This document shows, one piece after another, positions 26,551-35,015 of a DNA stretch of 64,000 nucleotides. The notes under the pieces were generated by a model. The model saw only the letters and a list, made by a program, of their open reading frames with translations, did no database searches and was not told where the DNA came from. Origin of the DNA: Clostridium tepidum (GTDB taxonomy: Bacteria; Bacillota; Clostridia; Clostridiales; Clostridiaceae). Location: assembly GCF_002008345.1 (NCBI RefSeq), contig NZ_MRAE01000002.1:1-64000 (forward strand), written 5' to 3'. Within the stretch, counting starts at the first letter, position 1. Each line of letters starts with the position of its first letter. Both the position numbers and the translations under genes were made by a program.

Positions 26551-29500
26551 ATGGTTAAATCAGATTTTAAATATTTATATAATAAGATTTCTAAAAGTTT
26601 TAAAAACAATATTTGGTTAAAAAAACATGATATAAATAAAGAATATGTAAATTTACATATGGATTCTTTAGAATTTAATAAAAAATTATCTAAGATGATA
26701 CTTAATAAAGATTTTTCTGCAAAAAGTACCTTACAATTATGCACAAATTTATTAGAAAAGATTTATTCTATAAAAAATGAAGAAGATTTCTTAAATAAGG
26801 TGTATAATTACTGCTTAAATAAAACTTTTCCTCATATCGATAAAATATCAAATGATCCCAATGTAGATATTTGTTCAGAAGTATTTTTGAAAATATTTTG
26901 TATAATAAACGATTTTGAAAAAAATTATGATACTCATAATTTTAAAAGTAAATATCCTTTAAATTTTTTAAAAGAAGAAGAAATACAATCCCTAGAAAGA
27001 CCTCAAGAATATAAAAAATTTTTAGCTAATTTTAAAAAGGATTATATTTATGAAATGATGAAACTTAGTGAAGAAATTATGGGATTTAACACTTTGGATC
27101 ACATATGTGGTGTCCACTACTTATGTCTTCATATAGGTCGTCAATTAAAAGCTCTTGGTATACCTATAGATTTAGGTAGAGTATCCGGTGCTGGTGCTGG
27201 CCATGACATAGGTAAATATGGTTGTACTGGTGAAGATTTTAAAAGGGTGCCACATCTTCATTATTATTATACAGATCAATGGTTTAAAAAATATGATATA
27301 CCATATATAGGTAATATAGCCATGAACCATTCTACTTGGGACTTAGAAGTTGAAAATTTATCCTTAGAATCTTTAATTTTAATCTATTCAGATTTTAGAG
27401 TAAAAAATATTAAAACAAAATGTGGATATAAAATGCATATTTATTCTCTAGAAAATTCTTTTTATGTAATACTCAATAAGTTAGAAAATTTAGATGAAAA
27501 AAAGAAAAAAAGATACACAACTGTTTATGCAAAATTAAAAGATTTTGAAAATTATCTTATAAGCTTAAATATAAATATAAATCCAGATAAAAATATATCT
27601 ACTCAGCCTTTACAATTAAAAAATATTGAATATTCTTTAATGCAAGGCGAAGAAATAATAAACAGTCTTAAAAATATATCAATATATCACAGTATATATT
27701 TAATGCATCAACTTAGAGATGAAATATCTTTAGAAACCATATTAGATTCTGCTCGTTCTGAAAAGGATTGGAAAAATCTTAGGGAGTATATTAGAGTTCT
27801 TCAGAAATATTCTACTTATTTTACTCAAAAACAAAAAAAACAAACTCTTAAATTTTTATTTGAAAATCTAACCCATCCTGAAGATGATATAAGGAAACAT
27901 TGTGCTGAACTAATAGGGAAGCTTATTGCTACCTTTGACGAAAGTTATATGAAAGAAATACCTTCTAATGTAGAACTTCCAAAAGCTAAAATAACATCTG
28001 TAGATGTTCTAAGTGAATATTTAAAAGCTATGCTCTCTCCTCCAAGCAATATGATTTATATAAATAAATTCAATTTAGGATATAATATCCCTACAATGGT
28101 TGAGTCCTTATTCAAATATTGTAAAGAAATTTCTTTAGATGATTACAGAAAAGTTTTACTTGATCATTTTGATCATAAAAAGTATAAAAATGTAGATGTT
28201 CAACTTTTTTTGCTAGATAGTGCAAAATATATACCTATAGATTTTTCCTCAAAATATACTAAAAATCTGTGGGATTTTATATTTAATATATTAAAAAAAA
28301 GAAATCAATCTTTAAGATTAGGTGCTCTTAAAACTTTAAATTTATTAATAAAAGAAAATGTACCTCAAGATATAAAAAATAAAATAAAAGATTATTTAAA
28401 TTCATCTACTATAAATAAAAAACATATTACTGAAAATTTGCTTAAATTAAATCTAGCAAAAAGTTTAAATATGAAAAATTTATACTCAAACTTAGAAAAA
28501 CATATTGATATAAATAAAAAATTAGCTACAGAAATATTTTTAAGTAATTTAAAATCCAATACAAGTTGGATAAAAAAACACATGCAAATAGATCTTCTTT
28601 TAAAATATGTAAAAGAAAATCCATCTTCTTTTGCTATGAATACAGTTATACACTTTTCTAATCTTTTGAAAGTAAGCGATATAGAAAGTGTTAGAAGTAA
28701 AGCTGGTAATGCTATTTTAGATATTATGCCTTACCTAAGTTTAGCAGAAAGAAATGAGATTGCTATTGAACTTTTAAGAGGACTAGAAATAGAAGGTAAT
28801 AGATTTACAGAATATATCCCAACCTATGCAGGGCAAGTGATTCTATGGCTTCAGCCTATAGAATTGGATGAAATAATACAAGATTTAACTATAAAATTTA
28901 AAAAGTCTAATACAAACTTAAAGTGTTTACTTTTAAAGACCATAGGAATTACCATATCAAATTATTCTATCTATAAAATTAGATTTAAAGAAAATATCAA
29001 ATTTTATAATAATAGATTAATAAATATGCTGGGAATTTTATTAAATGGCTTAGGAGATTATAACATACAAGTTAAACAATCTGCTGTTATCTCTCTAGGG
29101 AAGCATCTCTTTGGTGAAGAAAATTCCCTTGAAGAAAAATCAGAATTGTTTAAACTAACAGCTAAAAAAATACTTACTCTTATTGCAGAAGATAGAAACA
29201 AAAACTTAATGATGCTTACAAACTCTGTAGGTATGCACTATATATATAGATTTATATCAGATTATAATTTTTATATTGGAAATTTAAATATACCTTCTGC
29301 AAAAAAAATAGCTTTTTTCCCTGGAACTTTTGACCCTTTTTCTTCAAGTCATAAAGAGATAGCCAAAGCTTTAAGAAACAGAGGATTTGAAGTTTTTTTA
29401 GCAGTAGATGAATTTTCCTGGTCTAAAAGAACATTACCTAGTCTTTTAAGAAGGGATATATTAAATTTATCTATTGCAGATCAGCTTAACATATATATTT

Positions 29501-31416
29501 ATCCTGCTAGTATACCTATAAACATAGCTAACAGTGAAAACTTGAAAAAATTAAGAGATTTATTTCCAAAATCTGAACTTTATATAGCTGTTGGTAGTGA
29601 TGTAGTATTAAATGCATCTAGTTATAAAAAAGAAAATATAAATACACCAAACTCTATATTTAATTTCTCTCACATAATATTTCAACGTGGAAAAAATAAT
29701 GAAAAATTGGATGATATAATTTCTTATATAAAAAGAGATGTTCTTATTTTCTCCTTACCTTCTAAATATTCAAAAATAAGCTCTACACAAATAAGAAATT
29801 ATATAGATGAAAATAAAAGCATATCTAGCTTAGTAGATCCTATAGCAGAGAAATATATATATGAAAAAGGATTTTATCAAAGAGAGTCCCAAGATAAATC
29901 TATAATAAAACCTATTTCTTTAAGAGTAATAATCTTAAACTCCATAGATGAATTTATAGTAAATGAAATCTCTTCTTTGTTAAAATATAAAGTTAAAAAT
30001 ATAAAAGAAATATTAGATAATATAAGAAAAAAACCTTCTTCTCGAATAATATTAATAAGAGATAAAAAAAATGAACTAATAGGATTTTCTTTATTCCATT
30101 GGATAAGATCTACTGTATTATATGAAGAAATAAAGGATAATTATATTACAGAATATATAAGAAATAATAGTACTGGTAGAATGTTATCTTTAGATGGATT
30201 TTATATTAAAAATATAGAAAAAACCAAATATATAGAACAAGTTCTAGTAACCGAAACCTTAGCATTCTGTGCTTCTAAAGATTATGAATATGCCATATTT
30301 CATCCTAAATGCCCTGAATTTCAAAATCCTTCTATAATTGATACTTTAAAACTTCAAGGTTTTATTAAAATATCAAATACTAATAATTATTTATCTATAT
30401 ATACTGTAGATATGAGTAATCCTTGCATATTGAACTTAGATATTGAAAATTTTATAAAAGAACCTTATAGAAATAACAAAAAAATTAAAAATGCAATTTT
30501 AGAAAGTAGAAAAAAACTACAAAACTCTTTAACAAATTTATATAAAGGTGAATTAATTTTATCCTTTGATAATAATTTCTTGCATCAAGCTATGATTGAC
30601 AAAATTTGTAGTGAAAATGATGTTCCTAGTTATGTAAAAGAGCCTAGAAATTTAGGTAAAGCTATGTGTGTTCCCTATGGAGATATATTAGATAGATATA
30701 TAGTACCTAATACTGTAACTAAAGCTCTTCATACTGAAAAAATATTCTATTCTAATATGAAAAGTTTTAAAATAGGAGAATTTCCTCACTATCTTGATCT
30801 TAATACTCAAGTAAGAATGTTAAAATCCTTTAATAGACCGGTTATTTTAGTAGACAATTTACTTCATAAAGGTTACAGAATAAAAGCACTAGATCCTATA
30901 TTCAAAGAAGAAAATTTAGAAATAAAAAACATAATAGTAGGAATTATGTCTGGACGTGGAAAGGATTTAATGGATAAACAAAATAGATCTGTAGACAGCG
31001 TTTATTTTATACCAAGGTTAAAACTTTGGTTTAATGAAGTATCAATGTATCCTTTTATAGGCGGTGACTTAATATGGCGAGGTAAATATCCTAAGAGAAA
31101 TTTACTTCCTTCTATAAATTTAATATTACCTTATACCTATCCTAAATTTATAGTTAATAGTAATAAAAAAGCCATATTTAACTTATCCAAAATCTGTATA
31201 GAAAACTCTATAAATATATTTAAAATTATAGAGGAAGAATATCGTAATATAACAGACAGAAATTTAAGCCTGTACTTACTCGGTCATGTATTTAATGTTC
31301 CAAGATGCCCAGATCAAGGTAAAAATATGTATTATGATTTAAATTTAAGTCCTTCTCACTACTTAAAAAATGATTTAGAAAAATTATTACGATTAGAAAA
31401 CATTATAGATGATTAA
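26551..31416 (+). CDS. Giant multidomain enzyme: HD - HEAT-like - NMNAT-type nucleotidyltransferase - GNAT - PRTase-like
   Basis: 1621 residues with no signal peptide or membrane segment. Residues 175-285 carry an HD phosphohydrolase pattern: H189, H218-D219 (GAGAGHDIGKYG), H260, D281. About 380-900 is helical with HEAT-like units (HPEDDIRKHCAELIGKL near 442; GDYNIQVKQSAVISLG near 835). Residues 918-1090 resemble NadD/NMNAT, with FFPGTFDPFSSSHKEI and KISSTQIRNYI at 1075-1085; the first histidine of HxGH is serine. About 1110-1300 looks like a GNAT acetyltransferase (RIILIRDKKNELIGF). About 1310-1480 has a phosphoribosyltransferase-like loop VILVDNLLHKGYR, residues 1431-1443. It heads a four-gene same-strand cluster. 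All domain calls are by motif; HD and nucleotidyltransferase are the firmest. Function unknown. Confidence 0.75.
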   Translation: MVKSDFKYLYNKISKSFKNNIWLKKHDINKEYVNLHMDSLEFNKKLSKMILNKDFSAKSTLQLCTNLLEKIYSIKNEEDFLNKVYNYCLNKTFPHIDKISNDPNVDICSEVFLKIFCIINDFEKNYDTHNFKSKYPLNFLKEEEIQSLERPQEYKKFLANFKKDYIYEMMKLSEEIMGFNTLDHICGVHYLCLHIGRQLKALGIPIDLGRVSGAGAGHDIGKYGCTGEDFKRVPHLHYYYTDQWFKKYDIPYIGNIAMNHSTWDLEVENLSLESLILIYSDFRVKNIKTKCGYKMHIYSLENSFYVILNKLENLDEKKKKRYTTVYAKLKDFENYLISLNININPDKNISTQPLQLKNIEYSLMQGEEIINSLKNISIYHSIYLMHQLRDEISLETILDSARSEKDWKNLREYIRVLQKYSTYFTQKQKKQTLKFLFENLTHPEDDIRKHCAELIGKLIATFDESYMKEIPSNVELPKAKITSVDVLSEYLKAMLSPPSNMIYINKFNLGYNIPTMVESLFKYCKEISLDDYRKVLLDHFDHKKYKNVDVQLFLLDSAKYIPIDFSSKYTKNLWDFIFNILKKRNQSLRLGALKTLNLLIKENVPQDIKNKIKDYLNSSTINKKHITENLLKLNLAKSLNMKNLYSNLEKHIDINKKLATEIFLSNLKSNTSWIKKHMQIDLLLKYVKENPSSFAMNTVIHFSNLLKVSDIESVRSKAGNAILDIMPYLSLAERNEIAIELLRGLEIEGNRFTEYIPTYAGQVILWLQPIELDEIIQDLTIKFKKSNTNLKCLLLKTIGITISNYSIYKIRFKENIKFYNNRLINMLGILLNGLGDYNIQVKQSAVISLGKHLFGEENSLEEKSELFKLTAKKILTLIAEDRNKNLMMLTNSVGMHYIYRFISDYNFYIGNLNIPSAKKIAFFPGTFDPFSSSHKEIAKALRNRGFEVFLAVDEFSWSKRTLPSLLRRDILNLSIADQLNIYIYPASIPINIANSENLKKLRDLFPKSELYIAVGSDVVLNASSYKKENINTPNSIFNFSHIIFQRGKNNEKLDDIISYIKRDVLIFSLPSKYSKISSTQIRNYIDENKSISSLVDPIAEKYIYEKGFYQRESQDKSIIKPISLRVIILNSIDEFIVNEISSLLKYKVKNIKEILDNIRKKPSSRIILIRDKKNELIGFSLFHWIRSTVLYEEIKDNYITEYIRNNSTGRMLSLDGFYIKNIEKTKYIEQVLVTETLAFCASKDYEYAIFHPKCPEFQNPSIIDTLKLQGFIKISNTNNYLSIYTVDMSNPCILNLDIENFIKEPYRNNKKIKNAILESRKKLQNSLTNLYKGELILSFDNNFLHQAMIDKICSENDVPSYVKEPRNLGKAMCVPYGDILDRYIVPNTVTKALHTEKIFYSNMKSFKIGEFPHYLDLNTQVRMLKSFNRPVILVDNLLHKGYRIKALDPIFKEENLEIKNIIVGIMSGRGKDLMDKQNRSVDSVYFIPRLKLWFNEVSMYPFIGGDLIWRGKYPKRNLLPSINLILPYTYPKFIVNSNKKAIFNLSKICIENSINIFKIIEEEYRNITDRNLSLYLLGHVFNVPRCPDQGKNMYYDLNLSPSHYLKNDLEKLLRLENIIDD

Positions 31417-31488
31417 ACATTGGTTTTACTTAAATAATCTTATAATATTTTATGTATAAGTCTTAAATAATATATAGGATGTGAATTT

Positions 31489-32712
31489 ATGAAAAATTTA
31501 AATTTATTTTATTATATTGTAGAAAATTGTATTATAATTTCAAAAGAAAAAGAAAATTTTAAAAAAATAACAGAAAAAGAGGCCTCTTCCCATAAAGGAT
31601 TAATGTATTTTTTACTAAATTTAGATGAAAAGAATTCTAGAAGAAGTTTTTTAATAACTAATACCTCTATGTTATTTATAAAAAATGAAAATTTAGATCT
31701 TTTAATAGAAAAAGATTCTCTTATCCCAGTTCCAAAATTTATAAAAAAATCTATAGAAGAAAAAAGATTAATAGGTATTAATAAAACTTGTAAAAATTGG
31801 AAGGAAACGCTAAAATTTAATCCTTGTCCAAATCCAAAATGGAAAATAAATGTAGTGGGGTTAGGAGATGTAGGCGGAACATTAATTACAGGTTTAAGAC
31901 TTTTAGGAGGAGATTGTATAGAAGAAGTAGGTATTTACGATAAAGACATAAATAAAGTGAATAGATGGGAATATGAATGTAATCAGATTCAAAGCCCTAC
32001 GTTAAATCCTAATTTACCTAAAATAAAACCATTGAATGAAGATGAAATTTTCAATTGTAATATGTTTGTATTTTGCGTTTCTGTAGGTGTACCTAAAATA
32101 GGAAACGAAAGCAAAGATGTAAGATTAGTTCAATTTGAAGGAAATAGTAAAATAGTATCTTTATATGCTAAACTTGCAAAAGAAAAAAATTTTAAAGGTA
32201 TATTTTCTATAGTATCTGATCCAGTAGATCTTTTATGCAAATCAGCTCTAAAAGAAGGTTTATCCCCTAATCAAATTAGAGGATATGGTCTTGGAGTTAT
32301 GAATGCTAGAGCTGCATATTATGCAAATAAATATCCTGAATTTAAAAATTACCATAAAGAAGGAAGAGCATTTGGCCCTCATGGAAAAGGTCTTATAATA
32401 GCAAATAGTATAGAAAATTATGATAAATATTTATCTGATATTTTAACAAAAAAAACTAGAGAATCAAACTTAGAAATACGCTCTTTTGGATTCAAACCCT
32501 ATATAGCTCCTGCTCTATCTTCTGGAAGTCTTTCTTTAATAGCTACTATAAAATCAGAGTGGCATTATAGTGCTACATTTTTAGATGGTGCTTTTATGGG
32601 AATTAAAAATAGATTTATAAACAATACTATAGAACTAGAAACCTATAAAAATATGTCTCCTAAATTATTTCAAAAATTAGAAAGAACTCATAACTATTTG
32701 AAAAATTTCTAA
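31489..32712 (+). CDS. Lactate/malate dehydrogenase-like NAD-binding protein
   Basis: The 407-residue protein has a unique N-terminal part (about 1-118) and then a Rossmann fold NVVGLGDVGGTLITGLRLLGG (GxGxxG at 124-129). SIVSDPVDLLCKSAL at 240-255 resembles the NPVD block of lactate/malate dehydrogenases. GPHGKG with His298 is in the place of their catalytic histidine. The block usually carrying the catalytic Asp-x-x-Arg reads VMNARAAYYA, with asparagine for aspartate. Probably a divergent 2-hydroxyacid dehydrogenase with changed chemistry or a non-catalytic relative. It starts 72 nt after the giant gene, with AGGATGTGA upstream, and is probably cotranscribed with it. Confidence 0.7.
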   Translation: MKNLNLFYYIVENCIIISKEKENFKKITEKEASSHKGLMYFLLNLDEKNSRRSFLITNTSMLFIKNENLDLLIEKDSLIPVPKFIKKSIEEKRLIGINKTCKNWKETLKFNPCPNPKWKINVVGLGDVGGTLITGLRLLGGDCIEEVGIYDKDINKVNRWEYECNQIQSPTLNPNLPKIKPLNEDEIFNCNMFVFCVSVGVPKIGNESKDVRLVQFEGNSKIVSLYAKLAKEKNFKGIFSIVSDPVDLLCKSALKEGLSPNQIRGYGLGVMNARAAYYANKYPEFKNYHKEGRAFGPHGKGLIIANSIENYDKYLSDILTKKTRESNLEIRSFGFKPYIAPALSSGSLSLIATIKSEWHYSATFLDGAFMGIKNRFINNTIELETYKNMSPKLFQKLERTHNYLKNF

Positions 32713-32918
32713 TATTTTATTATATAAAATAATTAATGTTGCTCTTTAAATATACTAATTTTAATATTCACGCAAATTGTATAATTAAAAAATTTGTAAT
32801 GCTTATATAACATATTCTACTTAGGGACATATATAAATACAATACATTTATATTTAAAAATAATTATGCAATTTTGTTATTTAATATAATCTAAATTATA
32901 TTTTAAGGAAGTGTTTTT

Positions 32919-33974
32919 ATGGAAGAATTATTCCTTATAATGCCTAATCCTGAAGTATCTAAAGAGTTAAAAGACATGATTAAGAATTTTTGTGAGAACT
33001 TTTCTAAAATTACTACTATAATAGATAGTAGTAATTTATCAGACTTAAAGGGTAAAAAAATATTATTTGCTATCGAAGTAGGTTTTTCTGGTATAGACTT
33101 ATATATGTGGTCTTTTTTAGAAAGCTTAAAAACTAAAGTAAAAGATTTTTTTTATAACTCCACAGCTGCTTTACTAGTTCATAGTTCTACAGAGCTTTTT
33201 ACAAAAGATGTATGTCAAGATTTAATATTTGTAACTAATTCTTTAGGTTGTAGATTTATAGGTCATCCAATAATTGAAGCAACTGGCTCTTTTAAAAATT
33301 TTTTAACCTGGCAAAAAACTTTAGATCTCCCTTTAGAAAAAATTTGCTTAAATTTATGTCAAAAACTTGGTAAAAGACTTTTAAATTATACTCCTAAATA
33401 TATAAAGTCACCTAAAATAACAGCCCTTTATTCTTCCCCTCATACTTTTTCTAATACATTAAGTCTTTGGCATATGGCTTCATGTAATTTAGAAGAGTAT
33501 GATATAAATGAAATTCAAATAGAAAATGGTAAAGTTCAAGAATGCAAAGGCTGTTCTTATAAAACATGCTTACATTATGGTAAGCAAAATAGCTGTTTTT
33601 ATGGTGGTTTTATGGTTGAAAACATATTACCTGCTATAAAAGAATCTGATATAGTAGTATGGCTATGTCCTAACTATAATGATGCTATTTCATCTAACAT
33701 ATCAGCTACAATAAACAGACTTACTGTACTTTATAGAAAAACAAGCTTTTATGATAAATATTTATTAGGCGTAATAGTATCAGGAAACTCTGGAAGTGAT
33801 TCTGTAGCAAAGCAATTAATAGGAGCACTAAATATAAATAAAGGATTTTTGTTGCCACCTTATGCTTTATTGATGGAAACAGCTAATGATCCCAAAGCTA
33901 TATTCAAAATACCCAATATAGAAAAAAAAGCTGAAAAATTTGCACTAAATATAAAAAAAATAAATTCCAAATAA
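32919..33974 (+). CDS. Flavodoxin-fold reductase-like protein with a four-cysteine motif
   Basis: 351 residues with two flavodoxin-like halves: an N-terminal part (1-140, FAIEVGFSGIDLYMWSFLE; LLVHSSTELFTKD) and a C-terminal part (about 165-350). The second half begins like NADPH-dependent FMN reductases (KITALYSSPHTFSNTLSL). It then has C209-x2-C212-x4-C217-x8-C226 (ECKGCSYKTCLHYGKQNSC), similar to but not the same as the CX2CX2CX4-7C cluster of iron-sulfur flavoproteins. DIVVWLCPNYNDAISSNISATINRL is a typical flavin-reductase block. It may bind FMN and possibly an Fe-S cluster. It is third in the same-strand cluster, 206 nt after the dehydrogenase-like gene. Confidence 0.7.
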   Translation: MEELFLIMPNPEVSKELKDMIKNFCENFSKITTIIDSSNLSDLKGKKILFAIEVGFSGIDLYMWSFLESLKTKVKDFFYNSTAALLVHSSTELFTKDVCQDLIFVTNSLGCRFIGHPIIEATGSFKNFLTWQKTLDLPLEKICLNLCQKLGKRLLNYTPKYIKSPKITALYSSPHTFSNTLSLWHMASCNLEEYDINEIQIENGKVQECKGCSYKTCLHYGKQNSCFYGGFMVENILPAIKESDIVVWLCPNYNDAISSNISATINRLTVLYRKTSFYDKYLLGVIVSGNSGSDSVAKQLIGALNINKGFLLPPYALLMETANDPKAIFKIPNIEKKAEKFALNIKKINSK

Positions 33975-34091
33975 ACTTTAAAATTTATTTATATATGTTA
34001 ATATTTTTTTAAACATTTTTACCAATAAACCTCACTATTTCATAGCAATATATTTATAAATAAGTTAATTTATTATATATATTTTATTTAT

Positions 34092-34126
34092 AATAAGTTT
34101 ACTATAAAATATATAGTAAACTTATT
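34092..34126. promoter_or_regulatory. Perfect 15-bp stem-loop before the PHP gene
   Basis: AATAAGTTTACTATA (34092-34106) and TATAGTAAACTTATT (34112-34126) pair without mismatch around a 5-nt loop. It ends 7 nt before the Shine-Dalgarno of the next gene. No T run follows on the plus strand, so it is not a classical terminator; a leader structure or mRNA-stabilising stem is possible. Confidence 0.7.
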
Positions 34127-34149
34127 AAGTTATAAAGGAGGTAATTTTT

Positions 34150-34989
34150 ATTTATATAAAAGGTGATTTTCATACACATACTAACGCTTCTGATGGCAAA
34201 TACTCATCAAAAGAATTGATTTATCTAGCTAAAAAAGAAAATCTAGATATAATATCTATAACAGATCATGATACTATAGATGGAATAGAAGAAGCATTAT
34301 TTTATGGAGAAAAATTAAACATAAAGGTAATTCCAGGAATAGAATTATCCACTACATATAATGACTGCAGTGTTCATATTTTAGGATATTTCAAAGGAAA
34401 TAATTATAAAAATGATTTAATAAAAAACTTTCAAAAACACAAAAAAGAATTCAGAAAAAAAAGAGCTACTAAAATAGTAAATAAATTAAAAGAGCATTTT
34501 AATATAATAATAAGTTTTGATAAAATAATGGAATCAACAAAAGGAGTTATTTCAAGACCTCATATTGCAAAAGCAATTGTAGAAGCAGGATATGATTATA
34601 ACTTGGATTATATATTTTTAAACTTTATTGGTGAAGGATGTAAAGCTTATGTACCAAATAAAACTATTTCCACTGAGGAAGGTATATCATTATTAAAAAA
34701 ATCTGGTGCTATATCAGTCTTAGCTCATCCTATATTAATAAAGAAAACTAACGTTGAGAATTTATTAAAATTAGATTTTGATGGAGTGGAAGCAATATAT
34801 TATATGAATAAACCAGAGGATACTATTAGATTAAAAAAACTAGCTAAAAAATATAACAAAATTATAACTGGTGGTTCAGATTTTCACGGATTAACTAAAA
34901 CTGATGGTAGCCACCCAGATAAAATAGGTGCAACTACTCTAGATAAAGATAATATAGAAAGACTCTTAAAATCTATAGACTCAATATAA
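34150..34989 (+). CDS. PHP-domain phosphoesterase, apparent ATT start
   Basis: 279-residue PHP phosphoesterase, related to the TrpH/YciV-type RNase AM and nucleotide-phosphate phosphoesterases. Metal motifs are GDFHTHTNASDG (residues 5-16), SITDHDTIDG (36-45), an internal HP in VLAHPILI, and GGSDFHG (241-247). No ATG, GTG or TTG gives a protein containing the first motif. The frame is open from ATT at 34150, and AAAGGAGGT (34134-34142) lies at ideal distance from it. A TTG at 34216 would cut away three metal ligands. I therefore propose ATT initiation, with a recent ATG-to-ATT change as an alternative. It is the last gene of the four-gene cluster. Confidence 0.82.
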   Translation: MYIKGDFHTHTNASDGKYSSKELIYLAKKENLDIISITDHDTIDGIEEALFYGEKLNIKVIPGIELSTTYNDCSVHILGYFKGNNYKNDLIKNFQKHKKEFRKKRATKIVNKLKEHFNIIISFDKIMESTKGVISRPHIAKAIVEAGYDYNLDYIFLNFIGEGCKAYVPNKTISTEEGISLLKKSGAISVLAHPILIKKTNVENLLKLDFDGVEAIYYMNKPEDTIRLKKLAKKYNKIITGGSDFHGLTKTDGSHPDKIGATTLDKDNIERLLKSIDSI

Positions 34990-35010
34990 GGAAAGTGCAA
35001 CGCACTTTCC
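34990..35010. terminator. Shared terminator between PHP and aminopeptidase genes
   Basis: GGAAAGTGC (34990-34998) pairs with GCACTTTCC (35002-35010) around AAC, directly after the PHP stop codon and 5 nt from the stop of the convergent aminopeptidase gene. It is unusually GC-rich for the window. Confidence 0.85.
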
Positions 35011-35015
35011 TCATT

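Noticed and set aside
34216-34989. PHP phosphoesterase starting at TTG 34216
   Set aside because: This start lacks a ribosome site and removes the HTH motif; the ATT at 34150 fits both ribosome site and protein family.
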